A DNA stretch of 55,374 nucleotides from Candidatus Bipolaricaulota bacterium. Lineage in GTDB: Bacteria; Bipolaricaulota; Bipolaricaulia; UBA7950; UBA9294. The first letter of the stretch is position 1. The number at the start of each line of letters is the position of its first letter. The stretch lies in NCBI GenBank assembly GCA_030606565.1, contig JAUWGE010000008.1, forward strand, positions 1-55,374. The letters run 5' to 3'. The position numbers and the translations under genes were made by a program. Positions 25,563 to 34,852 of the stretch are shown here, piece after piece. The notes under the pieces were generated by a model. That model saw only the letters and a list, made by a program, of their open reading frames with translations. It had not been told where the DNA came from and did not search any database.

Positions 25563-26555
25563 ATGCCGCGCATTGCCGTATTGACAAGTGGAGGGGATAG
25601 TCCGGGCATGAACGCGGCGATCCGGGCCACGGTCCGGTGTGGGAGCGAACTCGGCCTGGAGATGTTCGGGGTAAAGCGTGGCTTCGCCGGTCTGATCGAG
25701 GGAGAGTTGGTCCCCCTGGATAACCGTGCGGTCGGTGGAATCATCGAACGTGGGGGTACTATCCTGTACACAGCTCGCTCGGCTGAGTTCCTCACCGAGG
25801 AGGGACAGGGTCACGCCCTGGCCACGGTGCGGAAGTGGCAACTCGACGGGCTGATCGTCATCGGGGGAAACGGGTCTCTCAAAGGAGCACGGTGGCTGCA
25901 GGAACAGGGCCTTCCTGCTGTGGGAATCCCTGCATCGATCGACAACGATATCTACGGAACTACAATGGCGATCGGGGTCGACACAGCGCTGAATACGGTG
26001 GTCGAGGGGCTCAACAGGCTCCGGGACACCGCGGTTTCGCACGAGCGGGCGTTCGTGACTGAGGTGATGGGAAGAACCTCAGGGTACATCGCCCTTATGG
26101 GTGGGCTCGCTGGTGGGGCAGAGGTCGTCCTTATTCCCGAGGTTCCGACCGCGCTGGAGTGGGTTTCGAGACAGGTCGAGGAGGGGTTGAGAAAGGGTAA
26201 GCACCACTCGATTATCGTCGTCGCTGAGGGATTTGCACCGAAAGGTACAAAGCCCGAGAAAGGAAGTTCAATTGGCCGGACGGTAAGTCACTTTCTCGAG
26301 GAGAGCGGGTCGATCGAGACCCGCCTTACCATCCTTGGTCACCTACAACGCGGAGGATCACCGACCGCCTTTGACCGGATCCTTGCATGTCGCCTGGGGC
26401 AGGCTGCTGTCCGTCTCTTAAGCGAGGGAGAAAGCGGAGTGATGGCCGCCCTTTCTGGCCAACAAGTGGTCACAATTCCGCTTGCAAAGATCGATCGGCC
26501 AAGTGGGAACGTCAACCTTGAGATCTACAATCTCGTCTACGCGCTCGCCAATTAG
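25563..26555 (+). CDS. pfkA: 6-phosphofructokinase
   Basis: 330 aa. Phosphorylates fructose 6-phosphate in glycolysis. TSGGDSPGMNAAIRATVR is the phosphate-binding opening, PASIDNDIYGTT the catalytic segment, MGRTSGYIAL the substrate loop, and GHLQRGGSPTAFDR the C-terminal signature. The nucleotide loop reads IGGNGSLKGA: the Gly typical of ATP-users is kept but the usual Asp before it (GGDGS) is Asn. ATG 25563 follows GGAAGGGGG. Convergent with glmS. Confidence 0.93.
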   Translation: MPRIAVLTSGGDSPGMNAAIRATVRCGSELGLEMFGVKRGFAGLIEGELVPLDNRAVGGIIERGGTILYTARSAEFLTEEGQGHALATVRKWQLDGLIVIGGNGSLKGARWLQEQGLPAVGIPASIDNDIYGTTMAIGVDTALNTVVEGLNRLRDTAVSHERAFVTEVMGRTSGYIALMGGLAGGAEVVLIPEVPTALEWVSRQVEEGLRKGKHHSIIVVAEGFAPKGTKPEKGSSIGRTVSHFLEESGSIETRLTILGHLQRGGSPTAFDRILACRLGQAAVRLLSEGESGVMAALSGQQVVTIPLAKIDRPSGNVNLEIYNLVYALAN

Positions 26556-26580
26556 ATGAAGGGTCCGTTCGATTGCCAAA

Positions 26581-28404
26581 TTACTCTACGGTGACTGTTT
26601 TAGCCAGGTTGCGCGGCTGGTCAACATCTGTCCCGCGTAACACAGCGATGTGATAAGCGAGGAGCTGCAATGGAATAGTGTAAATGACCGGCAGGGATAT
26701 CGGCGTAGCGGAGGGGAGGAGGAGAGTGTAATCGACGAGTCGCGTGAGTGCCGGGTCATTTGGTTGGTCGGTGAGCACAATGACAATCCCCTTTCTCGCC
26801 TTAACCTCCTCGATGTTGGAGAGTACCTTTTCGTAGGCGACATGCTTTGACAAAAGGACCACTACCGGCATTTGCTCATCGATCAACGCGATCGGTCCGT
26901 GTTTCATCTCCCCGGCCGGGTATCCTTCGGCATGGATGTAGGAGATTTCTTTCAGTTTCAACGCCCCTTCGAGAGCGATCGGATAGAGGGAGCCGCGGGC
27001 CAAGAAGAGGAAATCACTTGCACCGTAGAACCGCCCGGCCAGCGCGGCGATCTCCTCTTCACGGGTTAGCACCTCGGCGATCTGGCCCGGAAGGAAGTTA
27101 AGACCGGCTAACTCGTTTCTTACCTCTTGTCTGGTGATTTCACCGCGCTTCGAGGCGAAGTAAAGGCCGAGCAGAGAGAGGGCGGCGATCTGAGCGGAGA
27201 AGGTCTTCGTTGCTGCTACACCGATCTCAATTCCGGCACGGGTGTAGACGACCCCGTCTGACTCCCGCTCGATCGCTGAGCCGATCGAGTTAACGAGCGC
27301 GATCGTCCTCGCTTGCTTCTCCTTCGCCCGGCGAACGGCCATCAGGGTATCGATTGTCTCTCCTGACTGGGAGACGGCGACGACAAGGGTACGCGGGGTG
27401 ATGTGCATGTCGCGCTGCCGGAACTCTGAAGCGATCACCGCTTGGATAGGCACTGGGAGGATCCTCTCCCATAGGCATTCTGCTACTAAGCTGGCGTGGT
27501 ACGCCGTGCCGCAGGCGATGAAGTAAACCTGATCGAAGTCCGTATCCAGTTCGCCTAACCCGGGAAAGTGAATCGTTGAAGCGTTTGCTCCTATCTTTTC
27601 GCGTAGGGTCTCTCCCACCGCGCGCGGCTGCTCGTGAATCTCCTTCAACATGAAGTGCTTGAACCCACCCTTCTGTATGGAGAGTGTATCTATAGTCACC
27701 GGTTGGAGAGGGCGCTTGACCTCATTTCCATTAAAGTCGATAACGTAGAAACCTTCGGGAGTCAACTCTGCCACCTCGTTATCGGCAAGGAACGCGACCT
27801 GCGTGGCGTTACCAACGATCGCCGGGATGTCCGAACAGACGAAGGTTCCCCCTTTCCCCTTTCCAAGGACGAGTGGGCTCCCGCGCCGGGCGACGATGAT
27901 TCGCTCTGGGTCGTCCTCTGAGAGAATCGCGAGGGCGAACGCTCCTTCCGCCTTGGAGACAGCCGCGGCTACTGCCCTGAGCAGGTCCTCGTCCATATGT
28001 TCCTCAACCAGATGAGCGAGAACCTCGCTGTCTGTCTGCGAACGGAAGCGGTGCCCAGAGGCGATAAGGCTCTCCTTTAAAGAGTGAAAATTCTCGATGA
28101 TTCCGTTGTGTACAACGGCGATCTTCCCCCGGCAATCGAGGTGGGGGTGAGCGTTCTCTGCTGTGGGGGCCCCGTGCGTCGCCCAGCGAGTGTGTCCAAT
28201 CCCGGTCCGAGCGGAGAGCTTTCGAGCGCTGACCTCACTTTCCAACTGCCCGACCTTCCCTGCTCGGCGGAAGAGGGTCATGTGACCGTCTTCCAAGATG
28301 GCGATTCCCGCTGAGTCGTAGCCACGGTATTCTAACCGCTTTAGGCCTTCAAACAGCAGGGGAACAACCGGCTCCCTTCCTACGTACCCAATGATCCCAC
28401 ACAT
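26581..28404 (-). CDS. glmS: glutamine-fructose-6-phosphate aminotransferase (isomerizing)
   Basis: 607 aa, full length. First step of UDP-GlcNAc synthesis. MCGIIGYVGRE carries the N-terminal Cys nucleophile of the glutaminase; GHTRWATHGAPTAENAHPH follows; the two SIS isomerase domains show SQSGETIDT and AEGYPAGEMKHGPIALID; the C-terminus ends LAKTVTVE. Upstream of the ATG at 28404 is GAGGTGGTG. I see no glmS ribozyme in the short leader. Confidence 0.97.
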   Translation of the reverse strand: MCGIIGYVGREPVVPLLFEGLKRLEYRGYDSAGIAILEDGHMTLFRRAGKVGQLESEVSARKLSARTGIGHTRWATHGAPTAENAHPHLDCRGKIAVVHNGIIENFHSLKESLIASGHRFRSQTDSEVLAHLVEEHMDEDLLRAVAAAVSKAEGAFALAILSEDDPERIIVARRGSPLVLGKGKGGTFVCSDIPAIVGNATQVAFLADNEVAELTPEGFYVIDFNGNEVKRPLQPVTIDTLSIQKGGFKHFMLKEIHEQPRAVGETLREKIGANASTIHFPGLGELDTDFDQVYFIACGTAYHASLVAECLWERILPVPIQAVIASEFRQRDMHITPRTLVVAVSQSGETIDTLMAVRRAKEKQARTIALVNSIGSAIERESDGVVYTRAGIEIGVAATKTFSAQIAALSLLGLYFASKRGEITRQEVRNELAGLNFLPGQIAEVLTREEEIAALAGRFYGASDFLFLARGSLYPIALEGALKLKEISYIHAEGYPAGEMKHGPIALIDEQMPVVVLLSKHVAYEKVLSNIEEVKARKGIVIVLTDQPNDPALTRLVDYTLLLPSATPISLPVIYTIPLQLLAYHIAVLRGTDVDQPRNLAKTVTVE

Positions 28405-28458
28405 AACACCACCTCACCGTCAAGTGTAGCCACCTCAACGGCGGTTGCAAATCGACCG

Positions 28459-28487
28459 TTGTCAGTGGGGGGAGATCTTGCTATAAT
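28459..28487 (+). promoter_or_regulatory. promoter of the bifunctional nuclease gene
   Basis: TTGTCA (28459-28464), 17 bases, TATAAT (28482-28487): 11 of 12 consensus bases. Confidence 0.8.
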
Positions 28488-28531
28488 AGGAGGCCAACGG
28501 TCGTCCTACAGAGAATCAAAGGAGACGAGTG

Positions 28532-29011
28532 ATGCGTGAGGCGGAAATCAAGGCGTTATTGGTAGATCCCTACAACAGTGCTCCGGTTATTCTCTTGAAG
28601 GATCGACACTCGAGCAAGGCGATGCCTATTTGGATTGGTGAGGCCGAGGCGATGTCAATTGCCCTCGGGCTGCAGAGTGGTCGCTTTCCGCGTCCTCTCG
28701 CTCATGATCTAATGAAGGAAATCATCGACGATCTCAATGGAAGTGTGGAAAGGGTCGAGATTAGCGGGCTCAAGGATGGAACTTACTACGCTTCCATCTT
28801 CTTGCGCAACCCCAGCGGGAAGATAATGGAGATCGACGCGCGCCCCTCCGACTCGCTAGCCCTTGCCCTACGCATGGGGAGCCCGATCTATATTGCCGAC
28901 GAAGTTTTCGAGGCCTCGGCGATCGAGTCCCCGTTTGCCGAAGAAGACGCGTTTCGAGACTTCATCGAGTATCAGATGAACTTGCGACAGTTCAAGAAAC
29001 TCATTGGGTAA
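28532..29011 (+). CDS. bifunctional nuclease family protein (DUF151)
   Basis: About 159 aa. MREAEIKALLVDPYNSAPVI, then PIWIGEAEAMSIALGL, MKEIIDDLNG, ARPSDSLALALRMGSPIYI: the DUF151/BFN signature, proposed to be a DNase/RNase. A UVR-like C-terminal helix is reduced. ATG 28532 is used with GGAG 7 bases before; a GTG one codon earlier is equally in frame. Confidence 0.9.
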   Translation: MREAEIKALLVDPYNSAPVILLKDRHSSKAMPIWIGEAEAMSIALGLQSGRFPRPLAHDLMKEIIDDLNGSVERVEISGLKDGTYYASIFLRNPSGKIMEIDARPSDSLALALRMGSPIYIADEVFEASAIESPFAEEDAFRDFIEYQMNLRQFKKLIG

Positions 29012-29016
29012 GATCC

Positions 29017-29868
29017 CTAACCGCGGATGACTTCTACCCCATGTGGTAGGGCGAGGATCTCCTCCGCGGTCAAACCTTGATCAAGCGTAATCCGCTGCAC
29101 GCGGATGCTGGTTGTACGCCTGCCTTCCGCAAAAAAGACGATCTTTTTCACCATGAAACTCTCCCGGTCGATCCAGATCATGCGCGAGAGTTCACCGCTC
29201 CGTGCATCGGTCACCTCAAGGATGTACCCTCCTTGGATCGAGCCTCCTGATAGTGGCCCTTTGAACCCGGCGAAACCGGGGAGGGAAGGAGGCTCCTTCT
29301 GTGTACCCAACCAGATGGAGAACGGTTCCGAGCGGGGGTAGCCGGAAAGTGTCTCCTCGAGGAGGATCGGGGAGGGAAACAGGTCTGCGCCGAAACCTGA
29401 TATGTCCCGCACCACTCGCAACCTCACCATTCCCGCCTTCCATTCCTTTTCCAATTGCGTGAGGTTGAAACTGGCCACTCCCACGTCTGCCAGCGGGAGA
29501 CCGATCCACCGCTTGATCACGACCAAGTTCTCCTGAGGGAGGTAGTGAGAGAGCAGGTCACGGTCGACGGTGAAGAGCTCGTCTCTCACTATATCCGGAG
29601 AGAGATAGCGAACGCTAAGTGCGGGCTCCGGGCCTCTCAGTAACCGGACAAGCATCCGGACAGTACGGTCTTCATCGCCGCTCTCGATTACCTCAAGCAC
29701 AGCCTCTAGATCTTTGATGCGAGAAAATGCGGTCCGCACCCGCCAGATCAGGCCATCTGGTTCCATGGGGTCATGTTCACTTAGGAGGTACTGATCGACA
29801 GCGGCGATGGTCACGATCAGGCTAACGAAGAGACCGATTCCCAGGAGGATAAGGTTTTGATTGTTCAT
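29017..29868 (-). CDS. membrane-anchored periplasmic protein, LolA/RseB-like fold possible
   Basis: 283 aa. N-terminal TM anchor (LILLGIGLFVSLIVTIAAV) and a large beta-rich extracytoplasmic domain. RIKDLEAVLEVIESGDEDRT near the start, GYILEVTDARSGELSRMIWI and IDRESFMVKKIVFF near the end give the repeating strand pattern seen in outer-membrane lipoprotein-sorting and RseB-like proteins. This is a fold-level guess. ATG 29868 is preferred because the -10 box ends only 8 bases upstream, which leaves no room for the longer start and predicts a leaderless message. Confidence 0.6.
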   Translation of the reverse strand: MNNQNLILLGIGLFVSLIVTIAAVDQYLLSEHDPMEPDGLIWRVRTAFSRIKDLEAVLEVIESGDEDRTVRMLVRLLRGPEPALSVRYLSPDIVRDELFTVDRDLLSHYLPQENLVVIKRWIGLPLADVGVASFNLTQLEKEWKAGMVRLRVVRDISGFGADLFPSPILLEETLSGYPRSEPFSIWLGTQKEPPSLPGFAGFKGPLSGGSIQGGYILEVTDARSGELSRMIWIDRESFMVKKIVFFAEGRRTTSIRVQRITLDQGLTAEEILALPHGVEVIRG

Positions 29869-29905
29869 CACGAACAATTATAATCGCTTTAATAACGGTG
29901 TTCAA
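29856..29905. promoter_or_regulatory. overlapping divergent promoters, anchored protein / pgk
   Basis: Minus strand: TTGAAC (29905-29900), 17 bases, TATAAT (29882-29877). Plus strand: TTGATT (29857-29862), 16 bases, TATAAT (29879-29884). The two -10 boxes share the palindromic core ATTATAAT, so the two directions should compete. Confidence 0.7.
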
Positions 29906-29933
29906 TTGGGTAACTGAAGAAAGGAGGGAGCGA

Positions 29934-31127
29934 ATGGATGGGCTCCTCAGTGGACTTCGGCGTGTGCAGGACGCGACAGTTGAAGGAAAGACTGTGCTGG
30001 TAAGAGTCGATTACAATGTTCCCCTGAAAGACGGGGATGTGAGTGATGATGCGCGGATTAAGTCCTCCTTCCCCACGTTGATGGGCCTCCTTGACCGCGG
30101 AGCGAAGCTGGTTCTATTGAGCCATCTCGGGCGTCCAGAGGGGAAAGTTGTCCCCGAACTTTGCCTCGATCCGGTTGGGCAAAGGCTGCAAGCCCTTCTG
30201 AACCATCCGGTACGGAAGCTCGCCGACTGTGTCGGCGAAGAAGTCAAGCAGGCGATCGACGAGGGGGAAGCGGGGGACCTGTTTCTCCTTGAGAACCTGC
30301 GCTTCCACCCAGAGGAAACGGCAAATGATTCGCAGTTTGCGCGCCGTCTGGCCGCCTTAGGAGACCTCTACGTGAATGACGCCTTTGCTACCCTCCACCG
30401 AGCGCACGCCTCCATACTGGGGATCTCCGACTACCTCCCTGCCTACGCGGGGATGCTCGTGCAGAAGGAGATCGAGGCCCTCTCGTGCCTCATCGATGAG
30501 CCAAAGCGCCCCTACCTTGCGATCGTCGGAGGCAAGAAGGCGAAGAGCAAACTTCAAGCCCTGCGCGACCTCCTCGACCGAGTCGATGTAGTGCTCGTCG
30601 GTGGCGGGGTTGCGTTCACCTTCCTGCGCGCCAAGGGATACCTTGTGGGTAACTCAGTCGTCGATGAATCACTGGTGGAAGAGATCAAGGAGCTAATCCG
30701 TACTGCATATGAGAAGGGGATTTTGATCCTCCTGCCGCGGGACGTTGTGATCGCCCAAGAGATAAGCGCAACTGCTGAGACCGTTACCTGCCGTGCAGAG
30801 CGGATCCCGCCTGGCTGGATGGGGCTTGACATTGGACCGGAGACAATGCGCAAGTTCCGCGAGCAGATAGCGGAGGCGAACACGGTGGTCTGGATCGGGC
30901 CGATGGGGGCGTTTGAGATCGAGCAGTTCTCCCACGGGACACGGGCAATCGCCGAGACACTTGCAAATTCAAATGCGTTCACCGTTGTCGGAGGAGGGGA
31001 AACCGGCGAGGCGGTAACAAAGATGGGACAGGCTGATGGGATCTCCTATATCTCCACGGGCGGTGGCGCCTGTCTTGCTCTTCTGCGTGGGAAGTCCCTT
31101 CCTGCCTTGGAAGCACTGCAGGGCTAA
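29934..31127 (+). CDS. pgk: phosphoglycerate kinase
   Basis: 397 aa. VLVRVDYNVPL is the substrate signature; LSHLGRPEG, LLENLRFHPEE, VNDAFATLHRAHAS in the N-domain; GGGVAFTFL and STGGGACLALLRGK in the nucleotide domain. The usual GGAKVSDK segment reads GGKKAKSK but keeps the second lysine. ATG 29934 has AAAGGAGGGAGCG directly upstream, so the 12 residues before it are not used. Confidence 0.95.
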   Translation: MDGLLSGLRRVQDATVEGKTVLVRVDYNVPLKDGDVSDDARIKSSFPTLMGLLDRGAKLVLLSHLGRPEGKVVPELCLDPVGQRLQALLNHPVRKLADCVGEEVKQAIDEGEAGDLFLLENLRFHPEETANDSQFARRLAALGDLYVNDAFATLHRAHASILGISDYLPAYAGMLVQKEIEALSCLIDEPKRPYLAIVGGKKAKSKLQALRDLLDRVDVVLVGGGVAFTFLRAKGYLVGNSVVDESLVEEIKELIRTAYEKGILILLPRDVVIAQEISATAETVTCRAERIPPGWMGLDIGPETMRKFREQIAEANTVVWIGPMGAFEIEQFSHGTRAIAETLANSNAFTVVGGGETGEAVTKMGQADGISYISTGGGACLALLRGKSLPALEALQG

Positions 31128-31128
31128 A

Positions 31129-31157
31129 TTGCTGTCGCCCCTTGCGTGTGCTATAAT
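31129..31157 (+). promoter_or_regulatory. promoter of tRNA-Gly
   Basis: TTGCTG (31129-31134), 17 bases, TATAAT (31152-31157), 9 bases before the tRNA. Confidence 0.75.
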
Positions 31158-31166
31158 TGCATCTAC

Positions 31167-31238
31167 GCGGGCATAGCTCAGAGGTAGAGCATCAGCTTCC
31201 CAAGCTGAGGGTCGCGGGTTCGACTCCCGTTGCCCGCT
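31167..31238 (+). tRNA. tRNA-Gly (anticodon CCC)
   Basis: 72-nt cloverleaf: acceptor GCGGGCA/TGCCCGC, D-arm GCTCAGAGGTAGAGC, anticodon loop TTCCCAA, T-arm GGTTCGACTCC. CCA not encoded; TTTTT follows at once and can end transcription. Confidence 0.95.
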
Positions 31239-31303
31239 TTTTAAAAGTGGAACTTGTGCTCATCTGCCCTGATTCCCTCAGAGGCGATAGGGCCGAATAA
31301 GTA

Positions 31304-31924
31304 ATGACCATGGATCAGATCCTGGAAAACCCAAGCACTTTGACCTTAGACACATTGGAACCCCGAGTCAAGCAATGTACTAGGTGTCCCTTAAGTGAGA
31401 CAAGAACCAACATCGTGTTCGGTGAGGGGGATTCTCACGCACGGGTGGTGCTCGTTGGAGAGGGGCCTGGGGAGGTCGAGGATCAAACCGGAAAGCCGTT
31501 CGTCGGGCCAGCGGGGCAGAAGCTCGATGAGGTCCTTGCCTCGGTCGGGATCACCCGTGAAGAGGTATATATTACCAACGTGGTTAAATGTCGGCCGCCA
31601 GGGAACCGGGTCCCGACTAGGAAGGAGATGGAAGCGTGCTTGCCCTATCTGGAGGTGCAGATTGCTCTGATCAACCCTGGTCTGATTATCACCCTGGGAA
31701 ACACCCCTACCCAGTGGCTTTTCCCGAGTGCCTCAGGGATTACCGGCATACGCGGGACCTTCCTGCCCTGGCGCGGCGGGATCCAGCTTTTCCCCATGTT
31801 CCACCCCAGCTACCTATTACGATACCCCTCCCGGGCCAAGGGAAGCCCGAAATATCTGACTTGGCTTGATATCAAGAGAGTGAAGAAGTGGCTCGATGAA
31901 CAACCAGGAACCAAAGACGTATGA
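31304..31924 (+). CDS. family 4 uracil-DNA glycosylase
   Basis: 206 aa. Removes uracil from DNA; 4Fe-4S enzyme. Cys ligands: CTRCPL near residue 27, VKCRPPGN, and EACLPYL. Catalytic/uracil motif GEGPGEVEDQTGKPFVG and C-terminal HPSYLLRYP. The start at 31304 has no strong ribosome site; ATG 31310 is an alternative. The 3' end overlaps the TPR gene by 29 bases. Confidence 0.92.
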   Translation: MTMDQILENPSTLTLDTLEPRVKQCTRCPLSETRTNIVFGEGDSHARVVLVGEGPGEVEDQTGKPFVGPAGQKLDEVLASVGITREEVYITNVVKCRPPGNRVPTRKEMEACLPYLEVQIALINPGLIITLGNTPTQWLFPSASGITGIRGTFLPWRGGIQLFPMFHPSYLLRYPSRAKGSPKYLTWLDIKRVKKWLDEQPGTKDV

Positions 31925-32372
31925 GGAGCAAGAGGCATTCGTCCGGGATGCCCTCGAGCGGGCCGAAGCACTCCGCAGGAAGAAAGATTACAAGACGGGA
32001 ATCTCTCTCCTTGTTGAGGCCCTAAAGTATGGGATCGACAAGGCGATGATCTACTATCGTCTGGGGAACCTATACATCGATGGCGGCGATCTCAACCGGG
32101 CAGAGTATGCGTATAAGCGTGCCTTAGAGGTTGAACCACACTACGTAAACGCGATGCATAATCTGGCGATCGTCTACAAGCGCCAGAAGAAGATCTCACT
32201 CTACGTGAAGACGTACAAGAAGTCGCAACGCATGGAGCTCCGTTACCCGCGAAATGTCAACCTGAGCGTCAAGAAGAAAAATCGACTGCGCCGCCTTAGC
32301 CTCAAGGTCCTCCTGTGGCTCCTCGCCGGTGCAGGGCTTATCGCCTTCCTCTTTTTCCTCTTACTCCGCTAA
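31896..32372 (+). CDS. TPR protein with C-terminal membrane anchor
   Basis: 158 aa. Two to three tetratricopeptide repeats (about residues 14-112; consensus seen in MIYYRLGNLYIDGGDLNRAE and YVNAMHNLAIVYKRQKK), a Lys/Arg-rich stretch KKKNRLRRLSLK and one TM segment ending at the C-terminus (LLWLLAGAGLIAFLFFLLL). Tail-anchored layout with the TPRs in the cytoplasm. Partner unknown. Confidence 0.8.
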   Translation: MNNQEPKTYEEQEAFVRDALERAEALRRKKDYKTGISLLVEALKYGIDKAMIYYRLGNLYIDGGDLNRAEYAYKRALEVEPHYVNAMHNLAIVYKRQKKISLYVKTYKKSQRMELRYPRNVNLSVKKKNRLRRLSLKVLLWLLAGAGLIAFLFFLLLR

Positions 32373-32406
32373 CGCAATATGCCTCTTGGCCTCATAATAG
32401 ACGTGT

Positions 32407-32435
32407 TTGACGCTGCTTTCGCGATCGAGTATAGT
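32407..32435 (+). promoter_or_regulatory. promoter of infB-ylxP-rbfA
   Basis: TTGACG (32407-32412), 17 bases, TATAGT (32430-32435). It lies inside the extended reading frame before infB and so supports the downstream TTG start. Confidence 0.75.
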
Positions 32436-32477
32436 CTGCGTTACTGTTACCATCAGCAAAAAAAAGGGGTATGCCTT

Positions 32478-34199
32478 TTGGCGAGAAAGAGAATCTACCA
32501 GATTGCAAAGGAGTTAGGCAGCACCAGCAAGGAGCTGATCTCCAAGTTGGCGGAGATGGGGATGTCTGGCCTGAAGGCGGCCAATACGGTCGATGAGGAG
32601 GAGTACGCGCTCATTCTTAACCTCTATCAAGAGGAGGCCGCAGCACCTGAAGAAGAGGCCCTGCCACCGTCAGAGGAGACTCCGGTGCTGGTCAAGAGGG
32701 GGGAGCCGCGTCCTCCGGTCGTCTCCGTCCTCGGACACATTGACCACGGGAAGACGACCCTCCTCGATGCGATCCGCCACTCCCACTTGGCCACTAAAGA
32801 GGCAGGGGGGATCACTCAGGTGATAGGTGCCTATCAGGCCGATCTCCATGGCCAGAAGATCACGTTTATCGATACTCCTGGGCACAAGGCCTTCACCGGG
32901 ATGCGCGCCCGAGGGGCGCGGGCGACCGACATTGCTATTCTGGTGGTAGCAGCGGACGATGGAGTAATGGCGCAAACTGTGGAAGCAATCGATCATATTC
33001 GGGCAGCAAACATCCCGATGATCGTGGCGATCAACAAGATCGACAAGCCAAACACCGATGTTGATAAGGTGCTCAACGACCTTGCCAAGCAGGGCCTCAC
33101 TCCGGAAGCGTGGGGGGGAGACACGATCACTGTTCCCCTCTCCGCCCTTAATGGGGAGAAGATCGAGGATCTGTTGGAGATGATCCTCCTCGTTGCGGAA
33201 ATGCAAGACCTGCGTGCCGATCCGAAGGGCCCTCTGGAGGCGGTCATCATCGAGAGCCACCTCAACACGGGGCGAGGACCGGTAGCGACCGCCGTAATTA
33301 GGAACGGAACTCTGCATGAGAAGGACTGCATCGTAGCCGGCTCGACCTACGGGCGAGTGAAGGCGCTGATCGATGAGAACGGTAACCGGATACGCGAGGC
33401 TGGCCCGGGAAAGGCCGTAGAGATCCTCGGCCTGCGGGAGGTTCCCCCGGTTGGTACAGGGATCGAGATAAAGAAGAACCACAATGAGGCTAAGTGCTGT
33501 GCGCAGAAGCGGCGGGCTGAGGAGACGACTCCGCGACGAACGCGGGCGCAGATGAGTGTGGAGGATCTATTCCGCGAGGCGAGGGAGGAAGAGAAACTAC
33601 AGCTTGTTCTCAAAGCTGTATCGACTGGTGCCCTAGAGGCAGCCCGGCGGGAGATTGAGTTGATCGCCGTGGAAAGCGTAGAGTTGGAGTTCCTGCACGT
33701 TGGGGTGGGGGCAGTCTCGGAGAGTGATGTCCTCCTTGCGTCCAGTGTCTCCGGGGACTGTCTTGTCGTCGGGTTTGGAGTGAAGGCGGATGCGAAGGCA
33801 ACTAAACTCGCCGACCGCGAGGGGGTGATCATCCTTACCTACGACGTCATCTACAATCTGGTCGACGAGATCGAGCGCGCCCTCAAGCGGATGCTCGCTC
33901 CAGAGTACAAGGAGGTCCAGGTTGGCGAAGCCGAGGTTAAGGAGCTGTTCAGGATTCCGAGTGGTATCGTAGCGGGTTGCTACGTCTCAGAGGGGGGGGT
34001 GATCCGGGGTGGCAAGGTCCATGTTCTGCGGGAGGATAATGAGATCTTCACCGGCGAGATTGCCTCACTGCACCGATTTGAGAACGATGTACGCGAAGTC
34101 CAATCCGGGCGTGAGTGTGGAATTCGCATCAAGGATTTCGACGACGTTCAGATCAAAGACCGCCTTCTCATCTTTACCCTAGAAGAGGTCAAGCACTGA
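32478..34199 (+). CDS. infB: translation initiation factor IF-2, short form
   Basis: 573 aa with TTG start at 32478 (AAAAGGGG upstream). One N-terminal IF2_N module ([21 protein letters not shown]), a short acidic linker, then the G domain: [15 protein letters not shown] (G1), DTPGHKAF (G3), NKIDKP (G4), SALNGEKI (G5), followed by domains II-IV. Much shorter than the 890 aa of E. coli IF-2 because the N-terminal region is reduced. G1 has Ile where Val is usual (GHVDHGKT). Confidence 0.95.
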   Translation: MARKRIYQIAKELGSTSKELISKLAEMGMSGLKAANTVDEEEYALILNLYQEEAAAPEEEALPPSEETPVLVKRGEPRPPVVSVLGHIDHGKTTLLDAIRHSHLATKEAGGITQVIGAYQADLHGQKITFIDTPGHKAFTGMRARGARATDIAILVVAADDGVMAQTVEAIDHIRAANIPMIVAINKIDKPNTDVDKVLNDLAKQGLTPEAWGGDTITVPLSALNGEKIEDLLEMILLVAEMQDLRADPKGPLEAVIIESHLNTGRGPVATAVIRNGTLHEKDCIVAGSTYGRVKALIDENGNRIREAGPGKAVEILGLREVPPVGTGIEIKKNHNEAKCCAQKRRAEETTPRRTRAQMSVEDLFREAREEEKLQLVLKAVSTGALEAARREIELIAVESVELEFLHVGVGAVSESDVLLASSVSGDCLVVGFGVKADAKATKLADREGVIILTYDVIYNLVDEIERALKRMLAPEYKEVQVGEAEVKELFRIPSGIVAGCYVSEGGVIRGGKVHVLREDNEIFTGEIASLHRFENDVREVQSGRECGIRIKDFDDVQIKDRLLIFTLEEVKH

Positions 34200-34205
34200 G
34201 AACCC

Positions 34206-34490
34206 ATGAAGGTTGGTCTCCTCACTCTTTATCTTCATCTCCCTGCTACTGGATCACTCAAAGAAAAGCGTTCGGTTATTAAGAGGATCCTCGCTGAGGT
34301 GAACCGCTGCGGACCGGCCTTTGCCGTCGCCGAGGTGGAGAACCTTGACGACCTTGGTCGGGCCACGATTCGAATTGCTCATCTGGCGAACGATCCTCGC
34401 TACACCGACTCGGCCTTAACGCAGCTCCGCACGACCCTGGAGTTGGGAAAGGACTACGCTGTGGAAGGCTACGACCTGGAGATCCTATGA
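34206..34490 (+). CDS. DUF503/YlxP family protein
   Basis: 94 aa: MKVGLLTLYLHLPATGSLKE, KRSVIKRILAEVNR, and the C-terminal strand. Alpha/beta fold usually encoded between infB and rbfA; its role is linked to ribosome biogenesis by context only. Stop overlaps the rbfA ATG. Confidence 0.9.
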   Translation: MKVGLLTLYLHLPATGSLKEKRSVIKRILAEVNRCGPAFAVAEVENLDDLGRATIRIAHLANDPRYTDSALTQLRTTLELGKDYAVEGYDLEIL

Positions 34491-34852
34491 GCGAAGGGCA
34501 CGTCCACGCTAGGTTGTGCGAGGAGATCAAGCGGGAACTCTCTGCAATCGCCGAGTTCGAGGTTCGCGACCCCGTTCTTAAAGAAGCCTTTCTTACCGTG
34601 ATGGATGTCGATCTCTCCGTGGATGCCCGTTACGCCAAGGTGTATATCGCCATTGGGACGCCGTCCGCAGACAAAAAGGCCGTTATGGCTGCCTTTCGCC
34701 GGGACCGCGGCTTCTTCCGCACCGAACTTGCTCGGCGGCTTCCTCTCCGCTATACCCCGCAACTGGAGTTCATCCTTGACGAGACCGTAGAACGGGCGAT
34801 GCAACTGGAGAGGCTGCTGCAAGACGAGGAAGATGAAATCGCATCAGATTAA
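34487..34852 (+). CDS. rbfA: ribosome-binding factor A
   Basis: 121 aa KH-type protein aiding 16S 5'-end maturation. Seen: LCEEIKRELSAIAEFEVRDP, VMDVDLSVDARYAKVYI, RRLPLRYTPQLEFILDET. Overlaps both neighbours (4 bases with ylxP, 20 with the membrane protein gene). Confidence 0.93.
   Translation: MSEGHVHARLCEEIKRELSAIAEFEVRDPVLKEAFLTVMDVDLSVDARYAKVYIAIGTPSADKKAVMAAFRRDRGFFRTELARRLPLRYTPQLEFILDETVERAMQLERLLQDEEDEIASD

Noticed and set aside
28405-28458. glmS ribozyme upstream of glmS
   Set aside because: The leader is too short and lacks the conserved ribozyme core.
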